DNA of 32,744 nt from Secundilactobacillus hailunensis. GTDB lineage: Bacteria; Bacillota; Bacilli; Lactobacillales; Lactobacillaceae. Made by a program: the position numbers and the translations under genes. Below are positions 6,080-13,852 of this stretch, piece after piece. The stretch spans positions 1-32,744 of the forward strand of contig NZ_BJDO01000027.1 of NCBI RefSeq assembly GCF_005405185.1. The letters run 5' to 3'. A model generated the notes under the pieces. The model was not told the origin of the DNA, searched no databases, and saw nothing but the letters and a program-made list of their open reading frames with translations. The stretch's first letter is position 1. Every line of letters begins with the position of its first letter.

Positions 6080-8995
6080 TTAATCTTGCTCAGACTGTTC
6101 TTTATTGTTCATCTTATCGTTAACGTACGGATAGGTCCATTTGACCATCACTGACATGATGATCGGCAAAACGATCACGAGGATCACGAGCCCAATGATC
6201 ACGGTCATCGCAACTTGAATCAAAGTTAAGACATCCGATGGCATTAACGCCGCAAAGGTCCCACTTAAAATAATCGCCGCAGAGATCACAACCGTCCCGA
6301 TCTTAGCGGAGGCATTTAAGATTCGTCGCCGGACATCCGGAATTTTAGCACCATCATCACGATAGCGCATCATCAGGAAAATACTGTAATCCACGCCTAA
6401 AGCAGCAATCATAATAAAGCTGAAGAACGGTGTGTTCCACGTCAATAGCGTTTGGGAAAGCAACGCCTTCGACAACAATTTCGTCATCGTTAGAGCGCTA
6501 ATATAAGCAGTCACCAAAGTGGCAATGATGGTTAATGGCTGGATCAAAGACCGGGTGACCACCATTAAAGCGATCCCAATACCCACCAGCATGATGGCCA
6601 CTGTTCGGATAAAGTCACCGCTGGACAATTTTTGCAGGTCAGCCGTTTGAGACGTTTGACCGCCAATAGCAATGGTACTACTCTTCAAAGCACCGTGTTT
6701 CAGACTCGCTTTTGCATCACTGGAAATCGTTCTCATTCGACTAGCCGACGTGGTGGTACTTGGATCACTATTAAGAATAATGGTAACTTTAGCAATCTTT
6801 CGGTTACTTGACATGAAAGCATCCAGTGATGGTTTGAAGGTCGAACTGCCAAGCACTGATTGTGGAATGTAGAACTCATTACCCACGTAAGAATTTTTCA
6901 GCCCGTTCAAGTAATTGCTAGCAGTGGAAGTCCCCTGACTAATTTTTCCTAGTGCACGGTTAGCGGAGGTCAATCCTTGCTGCAGCGCCTTGGTTTTCGA
7001 CTGCAATTCTGCAACTTGGGCAGCTAACTGTGTCACCCCAGCGTTAACTTGGGTACTGCCACTAGCAACAGATTGCGCACCACTGTTCAGTGCAGCACCC
7101 CTTTGAGCCAGTTGACCAGCCCCACTATTGAGCTGGTTAATGCCGCTGGTAAATGGGGTAACCTGTGCGTTAAGCTGACCCAGACCGTTAGAAAGCTGGG
7201 TCGACCCGGCTGCTAATCGACCGGTACCGTTTTGAATCATAGGCAGACGACTAGTTTGAGCCTGTAATTGCGTCAGCATCTGGGTCAATTGCTGACTGCC
7301 ACTGGCAAGTTGACCAACACTGCTTGATAATCCCGTGGTACTGCCGCTTAACTGACTGGTACCAGCACTTAACTGGCTAACACCAGCAGTATAGGCTGAG
7401 ACCCCCTGATTAAGCTGCTGGGCACCGGCCTGCAACTGACTAGTACCAGCGGTGAGCTGTCCTAACTGGGCAGTATTGCGACTAGTATTCACCGCTGCGA
7501 GTTGCTGATCAGCTGAGTTCAACCCGGCTTGAACCTTGGCTAATCCCTGGTTAGCTTGGTTGAGTCCAGTGACTAACTGCCCTACTTGGTCTTTGAGGTA
7601 AAGCCGTTTGATCTTAGATCCGCCAGGCTGAGTGGCTGAACTTACTTGCTTCACACCGGGCTCAGCCTTTAAATAAGTCGTTAAATTGTCAATCGCTGCT
7701 AAATCCTTTTGATTATTCAACGAGTGGCTGCTTTCAATGTACAGCGTTGAAGGCCCAGACATTCCAGCCGGAAAATGCTGGTGGATCAGATTATAGCCAG
7801 CTTTAGATTCGATGCTGTTGGGTAATTCAGCCGCATTATTAAAATTTAGTTTTTGATGGCTAAACAAGAGTAACGGCGCAATCAGAATCACCATAATCAC
7901 AACGGTAATTGCCGTGTGATTCAGCGCTGAGTGTGATAGAAAATGCCACAACGGATTATTACCATGAGCAGCCAAGTTCTTACTTGGCCAAAACATTTTT
8001 TGTCCCAAGGTTGACATAAAGAACATGTTGAGGGTCAGCAAAACCGCCAGTAACACGATTACCCCAACGGCAACACCAACTGCTGAACGGTAGAACGAAA
8101 AGTGCGCTAGGCCTAAAACTGAGAAGCCAATAAAAACCGTTGAGCCACTAAAGAGAATCGTTCGGCCAGCATGCTTGCGGGCTACTGACGACGCCTCACT
8201 AGCAGCTAGCCCGTTCGCTAATTCTTCCTTGAACCGGTTATACAGCAAAATATTGTAGTCGGTACCGATCCCAAAGAGGACCACCACCATAAAGATTTGG
8301 GTGAAATTAGAAATGGGAAAGTTAAATTTAGCCGCTAAGTTCATCACGATACCCACGGAAACGAGGTAGGCAACCCCCACCGTCAGCAACGAAATAAACG
8401 GGACGACCACTGACTGGAAAACTAAGATCAGTACAATGAAAATAAAAACGGCCGCGATGATCTCAGTCTTCTTTAAGCCGGCCTGAGTCACGGTCGAAAA
8501 GTCATCGTTTAACAGATCACTGCCAGTCACGTAAGTTCGCAGACCCTTGATCTTCAGGTGACTGCGTAACTGTTTAGCCTGGGTAGTCACCTTGGCGTGA
8601 TCAGATAGATTGACCATTGCTAACTGAGTCGTGCCATCCTTAGAAGCCAGCTGCTTCTTAGCCTCAGCGTTATCACTAGCGCTAGTCATATCCAAAATAT
8701 CTAGGTTTGGATCTTGTTTAATATTAGTGATAGCACGGTTGATCTGCCGATTATTTTGGGCATTTAACGTCCCAGTCTTTCTATTAAAGACCACGATCAA
8801 GGACCGGACACCGCGATTATTCTCAGATTTACGATCAATATTCTTCGCAACTTCGCTTTGAACCGATGACGGTAACGTGACTGTCCCGTTCGTCTTAACC
8901 AGCTGTGTCACGTTGGGCATCGTCAAAACGGCAATCAACACTAAGCCAATCCAAACAATCAGGGCTAACCCATGTTTTTTAAAAAAACGTTGCAT
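6080..8995 (-). CDS. MMPL-family (RND superfamily) transporter
   Basis: A 971-residue membrane protein with two MMPL halves, each with one leading helix, an extracytoplasmic domain and about five more helices. The family signature with the paired Asp-Tyr proton-relay residues occurs twice: GTDYNILLYNRF (about 244-255) and GVDYSIFLMMRY (about 867-878). The second extracytoplasmic domain (about 460-680) holds a long run of QL..G-type heptads, as in YhgE/Pip-related and YdfJ-like exporters, probably a coiled rod reaching into the wall. Substrate unknown; lipid, peptide or drug export is typical. SD GAGAGGAAG precedes the ATG. A TetR gene, now split off by an insertion, is its likely regulator. 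Confidence 0.9.
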   Translation of the reverse strand: MQRFFKKHGLALIVWIGLVLIAVLTMPNVTQLVKTNGTVTLPSSVQSEVAKNIDRKSENNRGVRSLIVVFNRKTGTLNAQNNRQINRAITNIKQDPNLDILDMTSASDNAEAKKQLASKDGTTQLAMVNLSDHAKVTTQAKQLRSHLKIKGLRTYVTGSDLLNDDFSTVTQAGLKKTEIIAAVFIFIVLILVFQSVVVPFISLLTVGVAYLVSVGIVMNLAAKFNFPISNFTQIFMVVVLFGIGTDYNILLYNRFKEELANGLAASEASSVARKHAGRTILFSGSTVFIGFSVLGLAHFSFYRSAVGVAVGVIVLLAVLLTLNMFFMSTLGQKMFWPSKNLAAHGNNPLWHFLSHSALNHTAITVVIMVILIAPLLLFSHQKLNFNNAAELPNSIESKAGYNLIHQHFPAGMSGPSTLYIESSHSLNNQKDLAAIDNLTTYLKAEPGVKQVSSATQPGGSKIKRLYLKDQVGQLVTGLNQANQGLAKVQAGLNSADQQLAAVNTSRNTAQLGQLTAGTSQLQAGAQQLNQGVSAYTAGVSQLSAGTSQLSGSTTGLSSSVGQLASGSQQLTQMLTQLQAQTSRLPMIQNGTGRLAAGSTQLSNGLGQLNAQVTPFTSGINQLNSGAGQLAQRGAALNSGAQSVASGSTQVNAGVTQLAAQVAELQSKTKALQQGLTSANRALGKISQGTSTASNYLNGLKNSYVGNEFYIPQSVLGSSTFKPSLDAFMSSNRKIAKVTIILNSDPSTTTSASRMRTISSDAKASLKHGALKSSTIAIGGQTSQTADLQKLSSGDFIRTVAIMLVGIGIALMVVTRSLIQPLTIIATLVTAYISALTMTKLLSKALLSQTLLTWNTPFFSFIMIAALGVDYSIFLMMRYRDDGAKIPDVRRRILNASAKIGTVVISAAIILSGTFAALMPSDVLTLIQVAMTVIIGLVILVIVLPIIMSVMVKWTYPYVNDKMNNKEQSEQD

Positions 8996-9028
8996 TAATC
9001 TCTTCCTCTCTTAGACTAGTGACTATAC

Positions 9029-9044
9029 TTATACACTTGTATAA
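9029..9044. promoter_or_regulatory. candidate TetR operator
   Basis: TTATACACTTGTATAA is a 16-bp palindrome with one mismatched pair. It lies 12-27 bases downstream of the exporter's -10 box and 34 bases before its start codon. TetR-family repressors commonly bind such palindromes in the promoter of a divergent exporter. That the TetR of this window binds it is an inference. Confidence 0.55.
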
Positions 9045-9055
9045 CCTATACCAAT

Positions 9056-9084
9056 ATGATAAGCTCACGTTGAAATGACTGCAA
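9056..9084 (-). promoter_or_regulatory. promoter of the MMPL exporter
   Basis: On the minus strand TTGCAG (plus 9079-9084) and TATCAT (plus 9056-9061) are 17 bases apart. The palindrome at 9029-9044 would overlie the start of the transcript, a good position for repression. Confidence 0.55.
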
Positions 9085-9106
9085 TAAACAAAATTAGACT
9101 TCTGCT

Positions 9107-9142
9107 TATAATTAGACAGATCATGAAAAATGCAAGAAAGGA
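9107..9142 (+). promoter_or_regulatory. stranded native tetR leader: -10 box and SD
   Basis: The plus strand holds TATAAT (9107-9112), no good -35, and an AGAAAGGA SD-like site (9135-9142) with no gene behind it. If the transposon is removed, this SD falls about nine bases before the tetR ATG. I therefore read it as the original tetR leader, cut off from its gene by the insertion. Confidence 0.5.
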
Positions 9143-9150
9143 CCAACTAC

Positions 9151-9330
9151 TAATTATCAACTACTTGGCAATAAATTACCGAGCTTGTAACTCACACCCC
9201 TTACAGGGCAGTAGTGCAGACGTCTGAAAGACTCCTACCAAAGTGGTTACATCATCGGGTGGTTGACAACACCCGTTTAGCAATCAGAATATATCTAATT
9301 GTTATTCTCGATTAGATGTTAATTGTTGAA
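9151..9330 (-). ncRNA. predicted omega RNA (reRNA) scaffold at the tnpB 3' end
   Basis: Downstream of tnpB on the minus strand the sequence is dense in hairpins: CGGGTG…CACCCG (9256-9275), CCACTTTGG, GTCTTTCAGAC, CCCTGTAAGGG, an outer GTAAC…GTTAC closure, and the terminal CTCGGTAA…TTGCCAAG stem. TnpB nucleases use such a right-end transcript, with the bases just outside the element serving as guide. The 5' limit is not defined here; it often begins inside the tnpB coding end. The predicted guide begins near 9150 and reads AGTAGTTGGTCCTTTC. Confidence 0.55.
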
Positions 9331-10510
9331 ATGTGGTTGATTTACCGGTTACCCAGTTAGTTCCTAAAAGTTGGATATTCATAGCTCCAATCCGGTCATC
9401 ATTGCTGGTGTAACCACAATGCTCACAGTGATACTCATGCATAACATGGTCCCGAGCTTGTTTATCAATAAACCCACATTTAGGGCAGCGCTGACTGGTA
9501 TAGTGAGCATCAATCTTAACTACTGTTGAGCCTTGAAGTTCCGCTTTGTAGGTCAAAAATTGCTCAAATTGGTAGAAAGCCCAGCTAACCTGCTCATAGC
9601 GCTTATGTTTAGCAACCTTTTCGGTAGCGAACCGTACATTGGTTAAATCTTCAATTGTAAAGACTGTACCGCTACCATAAGTATCAACGAGTGTCTTAGT
9701 TACTTGATGATTGATGTCACTCATCCAGCGGTTTTCTCGTTGATTAATAGCTTTTAATCGACGTTTTGCCGATTTAGTACCTTTGCTTTGCAATTGTTGA
9801 CGTAATTTTTTGAACTTTCGCCGTTTAGCAATAATCTTTTTACCCGAAACGAATCTAGTTTTGCCCTGTTCATCATAAGCAGTGGATAAGAAACGTAACC
9901 CTCTGTCAATTCCAACTACGTGTTTGAGATTATCTTTGTTAAAATTAGGATTATCTAAGGTACAAGCTACGTGTAAGGAGTAATGTCCACAGGACTTAAC
10001 TAGTTTAGCTGTTCCCAGTTTTCCAGCTTTAAGGTATTTTTCAAAGCCCTTAGCCGTAAAATTCATTTTTTCTCTGGTATCAATCGTATTGATAGAAAGC
10101 TGATTTTTAACAAACGACCAGTCTCTCACAGATACAAGATCACATTGAGGACGATGGAAACTGACAGGGTTTCTCAGCCAAGTTAAATCACGGTTTTGAC
10201 GATACCATTCACCGGTGTTCTTATCTTCAAAATGATAAGGTTTCTGCTTGATTTGAGTATTAACAGTCCGGTATCTAGCTAAAACTGTTTTAAAACTTGA
10301 TTGAGCCATTTGTGCTTTAAGCCCAAAAGTATCTCTTATCAAGTGATACAAGGACTTTTGCAAGTCGCTTTGTTTGGGTTTAAAACCATGTTCAAAATAG
10401 TAGCTAGACACAAGGTTAGATGCCAGCCGGTATTGTTCCATAGTAGCTTCAAGCAGATTAGCTTGGTTACTGTTCGGGTAAAGTCTTAGTTTCAAAGTAA
10501 TCGTTGTCAT
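9302..10510 (-). CDS. tnpB: TnpB (IS605 OrfB) RNA-guided nuclease
   Basis: A 402-residue protein with the OrfB N-terminal helical domain, the RuvC-like nuclease and a zinc finger. Numbered from ATG 10510, the catalytic triad is intact: D202 (VGIDRG), E287 (TIEDL) and D372 (DDRIGAMN). The zinc ligands CPKC and CEHC lie at 342-345 and 362-365. The family cuts DNA next to a short TAM under omega RNA guidance, which helps the transposon persist. I chose the ATG because AAGAAGGTG sits just upstream; a GTG at 10519 overlaps that SD. Full length suggests it is not decayed. No tnpA lies nearby. Confidence 0.93.
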   Translation of the reverse strand: MTTITLKLRLYPNSNQANLLEATMEQYRLASNLVSSYYFEHGFKPKQSDLQKSLYHLIRDTFGLKAQMAQSSFKTVLARYRTVNTQIKQKPYHFEDKNTGEWYRQNRDLTWLRNPVSFHRPQCDLVSVRDWSFVKNQLSINTIDTREKMNFTAKGFEKYLKAGKLGTAKLVKSCGHYSLHVACTLDNPNFNKDNLKHVVGIDRGLRFLSTAYDEQGKTRFVSGKKIIAKRRKFKKLRQQLQSKGTKSAKRRLKAINQRENRWMSDINHQVTKTLVDTYGSGTVFTIEDLTNVRFATEKVAKHKRYEQVSWAFYQFEQFLTYKAELQGSTVVKIDAHYTSQRCPKCGFIDKQARDHVMHEYHCEHCGYTSNDDRIGAMNIQLLGTNWVTGKSTTFQQLTSNRE

Positions 10511-10595
10511 ATAGTTCACCTTCTTTCACTGCAATAAGTATACTATAAATTTAGTGAAGAAAGCTAGACTTACTATAACAATTTAGAAAAGAGGT

Positions 10596-10658
10596 GAGTT
10601 GCTCAAGACGACGATTCCTCTCGGCACTGAAGTACCGAGTTTCCTCGTCTAGCAACTC
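10596..10658. repeat. left-end imperfect palindrome of the IS605-type element
   Basis: Nested inverted repeats: GAGTTGCT (10596-10603) with AGCAACTC (10651-10658), AGACGA (10606-10611) with TCGTCT (10645-10650), and CTCGGCAC (10620-10627) with GTACCGAG (10632-10639). They form one 63-base structure ending two bases before the tetR ATG. In IS200/IS605 elements such hairpins are bound by TnpA as single-stranded DNA. Confidence 0.75.
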
Positions 10659-10660
10659 TT

Positions 10661-11305
10661 ATGAAATATGACCTAGATAAAAAGCCGACTCGTGGCGCAC
10701 AACGGACGTTATTCGCGTTTTCACAGACTATGTTCCACTTACTGGCTCAAAAACCCTTTGAGAAAATCAACGTTAACGAAATCTGTCAATTATGTAATTT
10801 CCCCCGAGCGACCTTTTATAATTATTTTGACGATAAATATGACCTCATCAATTATTGCTGGTACGTGTTAGCCGAAAAGGTACATATCGAAGAAGCTGAC
10901 CAATTGAAACCAAATGAAGTTTTAATTGTTTACTTTGACCGCCTATATGATCTTTTTGAAAATAACAGTCAACTGGTTTTAGGCATTTTACGGCATAACC
11001 AGATTTCGGGTAATTTAGTCAACAGTTTTACAAATTACCTGCGAAATCTCGCCCACAAAATGTTTCTGGAAGTGTTCGGCAACCTGCATTTCGATGTGCC
11101 GGTCGAACTGATGGTCGATCATTGCAGCTCGACCATCTTATTACTCATTGAATGGATCTTTCTTAAAAAACAGCCCACGACCCGTGAACAGGCTCACCAC
11201 TATCTAACGGTTTTATTAGGCGATCTAGAAAATATTGCGGTGCCTAAAGATCAGCAGCTAAACGCTAATCAAACCGCCAAAAATACGACTCATACTGACG
11301 CTTAA
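10661..11305 (+). CDS. TetR/AcrR-family regulator, leader displaced by insertion
   Basis: A 214-residue protein with an N-terminal TetR helix-turn-helix: INVNEICQLCNFPRATFYNYFDDKYDLI (about 36-63). The remaining ligand-binding region has no recognisable signature, and the tail (about 195-214) is polar and probably disordered. The first codon follows the left end of the tnpB element directly, and no SD lies within 20 bases. The frame upstream closes at TGA 10628, so no longer start exists. The gene lies divergent from the MMPL exporter and was probably its repressor. Translation is likely weak now, though the coding sequence is intact. Confidence 0.85.
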   Translation: MKYDLDKKPTRGAQRTLFAFSQTMFHLLAQKPFEKINVNEICQLCNFPRATFYNYFDDKYDLINYCWYVLAEKVHIEEADQLKPNEVLIVYFDRLYDLFENNSQLVLGILRHNQISGNLVNSFTNYLRNLAHKMFLEVFGNLHFDVPVELMVDHCSSTILLLIEWIFLKKQPTTREQAHHYLTVLLGDLENIAVPKDQQLNANQTAKNTTHTDA

Positions 11306-11355
11306 TCCCGATTAACGTTAATTTAATTCTTAGCTGAGATCTACTAATCCACGAC

Positions 11356-11390
11356 AAAAAAGAGACCAGTTCATAAACTGATCTCTTTTA
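11356..11390. terminator. bidirectional terminator between tetR and yebC
   Basis: AGAGACCAGTT (about 11361-11371) pairs with AACTGATCTCT (about 11376-11386) with one G·T-type mismatch. A runs lie on the left and T runs on the right, so it can stop tetR on plus and yebC on minus. Confidence 0.75.
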
Positions 11391-11432
11391 AAGCATATCA
11401 TCAACCTGCGTTGATAATTACGTTTAATTCAA

Positions 11433-12167
11433 TTATTCCACACCTTCAGGTAACGTGGCTGCTTCATAAACATCCGAAACATCATCATTATCTTCAAGTT
11501 CTTCAATCAAACCTTGGTATTGTGAAACCTTTGCTTCGGGAACTTCAGTAGTGTTTTGTGGGAACATTGTCACTTCCGCTGTATCCAAGTTGTACTTTTC
11601 CTGTAGCGCATCACGGGCTGCAGTCAAGCTAGCTGGATCTGTAAAGATCTCAAATTGATCATCGCTGGTCTTCATGTCATCCGCACCAGCGTCAAGTGCA
11701 TCCATCAAAACCGTATCTTCATCGGCATCTAAGCCATCACGTAAGATAACGATGTAGCCCTTACGATCAAACATGTAAGAAACTGAACCAGCAGCGCCTA
11801 AAGACCCACCATGATGGGTAAAGGCGGAACGAACAGCAGCAGCGGTCCGGTTCTTGTTATCGGTCAACGCGGCCACCATAATGGCAGTCCCGCCAGGACC
11901 GTAGCCTTCATAAGTGATTTCTTCGAACTTGGCTCCACCAACACCAGAAGCCTTATCGATAGCGCGTTGTACGTTATCCTTAGGCATGTTAGCAGCACGC
12001 GCCTTATCCATCACCAATCGAAGTTGAGGGTTGTTTGCTGGATCAGGATCACCTGCTTTAGCGGCTTGATATAAGTCACGTGAGATTTTTTGGAAAATTT
12101 TACCACGCTTAGCATCTTGGGCGTTTTTACGCCCTTGGATGTTATGCCATTTTGAATGTCCTGACAT
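11433..12167 (-). CDS. yebC: YebC/PmpR-family protein
   Basis: A 244-residue member of the widely conserved YebC family, beginning [14 protein letters not shown] as is typical. The family was named as DNA-binding regulators. More recent work places YebC-type proteins at the ribosome, helping translation of proline-rich stretches; which role applies here is unknown. Length and all blocks are normal ([13 protein letters not shown] near 83, [16 protein letters not shown] near 118). The start is ATG with AGAGGAG upstream. It stands alone, with its own promoter and a terminator behind it. Confidence 0.93.
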   Translation of the reverse strand: MSGHSKWHNIQGRKNAQDAKRGKIFQKISRDLYQAAKAGDPDPANNPQLRLVMDKARAANMPKDNVQRAIDKASGVGGAKFEEITYEGYGPGGTAIMVAALTDNKNRTAAAVRSAFTHHGGSLGAAGSVSYMFDRKGYIVILRDGLDADEDTVLMDALDAGADDMKTSDDQFEIFTDPASLTAARDALQEKYNLDTAEVTMFPQNTTEVPEAKVSQYQGLIEELEDNDDVSDVYEAATLPEGVE

Positions 12168-12214
12168 TTCACGACTCCTCTTTTCTTAATTATATTCGTT
12201 TACACACAGACTAT

Positions 12215-12241
12215 ATTATAATATCACGCAAGGGTTTTCAA
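12215..12241 (-). promoter_or_regulatory. putative yebC promoter
   Basis: The minus strand shows a perfect TATAAT (plus 12215-12220). A TTGAAA lies upstream (plus 12236-12241) at a short 15-base spacing, so the -35 assignment is tentative. Confidence 0.45.
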
Positions 12242-12275
12242 TACAACCAGCCAATAATGAAACCAATAATTATTT

Positions 12276-13757
12276 CTACCCCTGCGAAACGATTGCCAGA
12301 ATAAACATTGCAATCACGGCGATCACCTGAATCATATCAAACAAAAAGTGTGTCAAAACGGCTTGCCAAATATTTCTGGAAAAATAGTAGATCAAGCCAA
12401 ATAACGCGCCCACACACATATACGGGATCATCTGAACTAACTGACCGTGGAAATTATTCCAGTGAGCCAGTCCAAAGGCTACTGACGAAATGATCAGCAT
12501 CAGCCAAGTCACTGCACCACGCCCACGCCACTGATAAAACAGCGCGTGACGAAAGACAATTTCTTCCGTGAAGGGCGCCATCAAAGTCGTCAAGCTGGCC
12601 ACTAACGCCATCCCGGCAGTTTGAATACTCATCACCGAAGCGGAACCAGCACTGGCGACACCAATTAAGTTCAATCCCTGCCGAATCACGGTTAGCAGAA
12701 CGTAGGCGGCAATCACGCCACCAATTCCCACCAGCAAGCCGGTGCCTAAATGGTGTTTATACCGCTGCCAATGACTGACCAAAACATCGCGGTATAAATA
12801 AAGTGCGGTACATAGCCCTGCGAAGAATATGAGGTCCACTAAAACTACTCTGAGCCATTGATTAGTTGTTACGGCTACCACCGTAGCGCCCAGACCAAGT
12901 TCCGCTAACGGAATGGCGATGGCAACGGCCGTTTTAATCATTGGAACCGGCTGACGTTGAATTGCCGGACGTCTCTGAGGCTGATGACTGCTAAAATCAA
13001 CGTGAGAACCGCTGCTAGTTGGAATTTTCACCGCATAACGCTTGGTCTTCAGTAGCCAGTAGCCAATCGCGCCAAAGACCACCGCGTAGATCAAACTCGT
13101 CCAAACGCTCATGCCAGCAGTATTACTTAACGCCCCAAAGGCTAACGCATCAAACCCATCGATCACACCATGCGCCAAAATTGGCAGCCAGAGATTGGCA
13201 GTAACCAAATAGATTGCTGCAAAGAAAAACCCCAGGCCAATGGCTTCCAGCATCTGAACCAACGTCATGGTTAGGCTGCCGTTTGAAACATTCACTAGGT
13301 GAACTAGACTAAACATCACCCCACTGATAAACGCGGTCATGACAGCCCCAAGATGGTACCGCTGACGCAGTGCGCTGACCAGCACACCGCGAAAAACGTA
13401 TTCCTCAAATAAACCAACTGAAAGCCCCACCATAATGGCGGTCAAAGTAGGTCCCAAGCTCAAATTAAACTGAGGATTCAGCGTTGAATCCCCCAGCAAA
13501 ACAATGATCACCGGTAAGATCAGTACCCATTGATGAGGTTCCCCGTGACCCCGCCAGCTCACCTTAGCTTTTGGATACCAGCGATTTAACCCCCACCAAC
13601 AACCAAACGCCAATAACTCTGCAATGATTTGAACTCCCAATTTAGAAACCACGGGAAACGCACTTGCGCTCAATCGACCAACCATGATAGCCAGCGTGAG
13701 GATGATCACCGTCATCACAACTGACTCTGCTGCTAGTAATACTACCCCTTTTTTCAT
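12276..13757 (-). CDS. membrane protein with two CPBP (CAAX protease-like) domains
   Basis: A 493-residue polytopic membrane protein made of two CPBP intramembrane metalloprotease units in tandem. First unit: E118/E119 in EEYVFRG, FSLVH (149-153), HGVID (196-200). Second unit: E398/E399 in EEIVFRH, FGLAH (428-432), HFLFD (470-474). Both carry the full set of conserved motifs. Single-domain relatives (Abi, PlnI type) serve in bacteriocin self-immunity or maturation. A polar linker (about 237-272) joins the halves. SD GGAGGAAG precedes the ATG. It begins just past the ccpA terminator with no room for a clear promoter, so it may depend on read-through. No bacteriocin gene is visible nearby. Confidence 0.85.
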   Translation of the reverse strand: MKKGVVLLAAESVVMTVIILTLAIMVGRLSASAFPVVSKLGVQIIAELLAFGCWWGLNRWYPKAKVSWRGHGEPHQWVLILPVIIVLLGDSTLNPQFNLSLGPTLTAIMVGLSVGLFEEYVFRGVLVSALRQRYHLGAVMTAFISGVMFSLVHLVNVSNGSLTMTLVQMLEAIGLGFFFAAIYLVTANLWLPILAHGVIDGFDALAFGALSNTAGMSVWTSLIYAVVFGAIGYWLLKTKRYAVKIPTSSGSHVDFSSHQPQRRPAIQRQPVPMIKTAVAIAIPLAELGLGATVVAVTTNQWLRVVLVDLIFFAGLCTALYLYRDVLVSHWQRYKHHLGTGLLVGIGGVIAAYVLLTVIRQGLNLIGVASAGSASVMSIQTAGMALVASLTTLMAPFTEEIVFRHALFYQWRGRGAVTWLMLIISSVAFGLAHWNNFHGQLVQMIPYMCVGALFGLIYYFSRNIWQAVLTHFLFDMIQVIAVIAMFILAIVSQG

Positions 13758-13777
13758 AAACTTCCTCCAAAATTTTA

Positions 13778-13837
13778 CAAAAAATAAGCAGGCGTTATGC
13801 GTTCTTCCAACCAGAAGATAGCATAAGCCTGCTTATT
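13778..13837 (-). terminator. ccpA terminator
   Basis: AATAAGCAGGC…GTTATGC (13783-13800) pairs with GCATAAGCCTGCTTATT (13821-13837) apart from one bulge. A T run follows on the minus strand. It is a strong hairpin between ccpA and the CPBP gene. Confidence 0.85.
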
Positions 13838-13852
13838 GACTAACCTTGGCAA

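Larger units (their letters stand above)
9151..10660 (-). mobile_element. IS200/IS605-type element carrying only tnpB
   Basis: The element contains a tnpB gene and no TnpA transposase, so it would need TnpA in trans. The left end (high coordinates) abuts TTCAT on the minus strand, a typical pentanucleotide target/TAM. Both ends carry a related subterminal hairpin: CTCGGTACTTCAGTGCCGAG at the left (10620-10639) and CTCGGTAATTTATTGCCAAG at the right (9164-9183). Shared imperfect palindromes of this kind are the hallmark of the family. There is no target duplication, as expected. The left boundary is well placed at 10660/10661. The right boundary is estimated between 9150 and 9163. Confidence 0.75.

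Noticed and set aside
9302-10660. A TnpA transposase partner for the IS605-type element
   Set aside because: No second ORF exists in the element; the 150 bases left of tnpB hold only the left-end hairpin.
10594-10671. A short GTG ORF inside the left-end hairpin that could couple to tetR
   Set aside because: The SD is not spaced from the GTG, the codons are just the palindrome, and it is out of frame with tetR.
12250-12269. Direct repeat CCAATAAT downstream of the CPBP gene as terminator or binding site
   Set aside because: It is a direct repeat with no hairpin and no T run, and AT-rich chance is enough to explain it.
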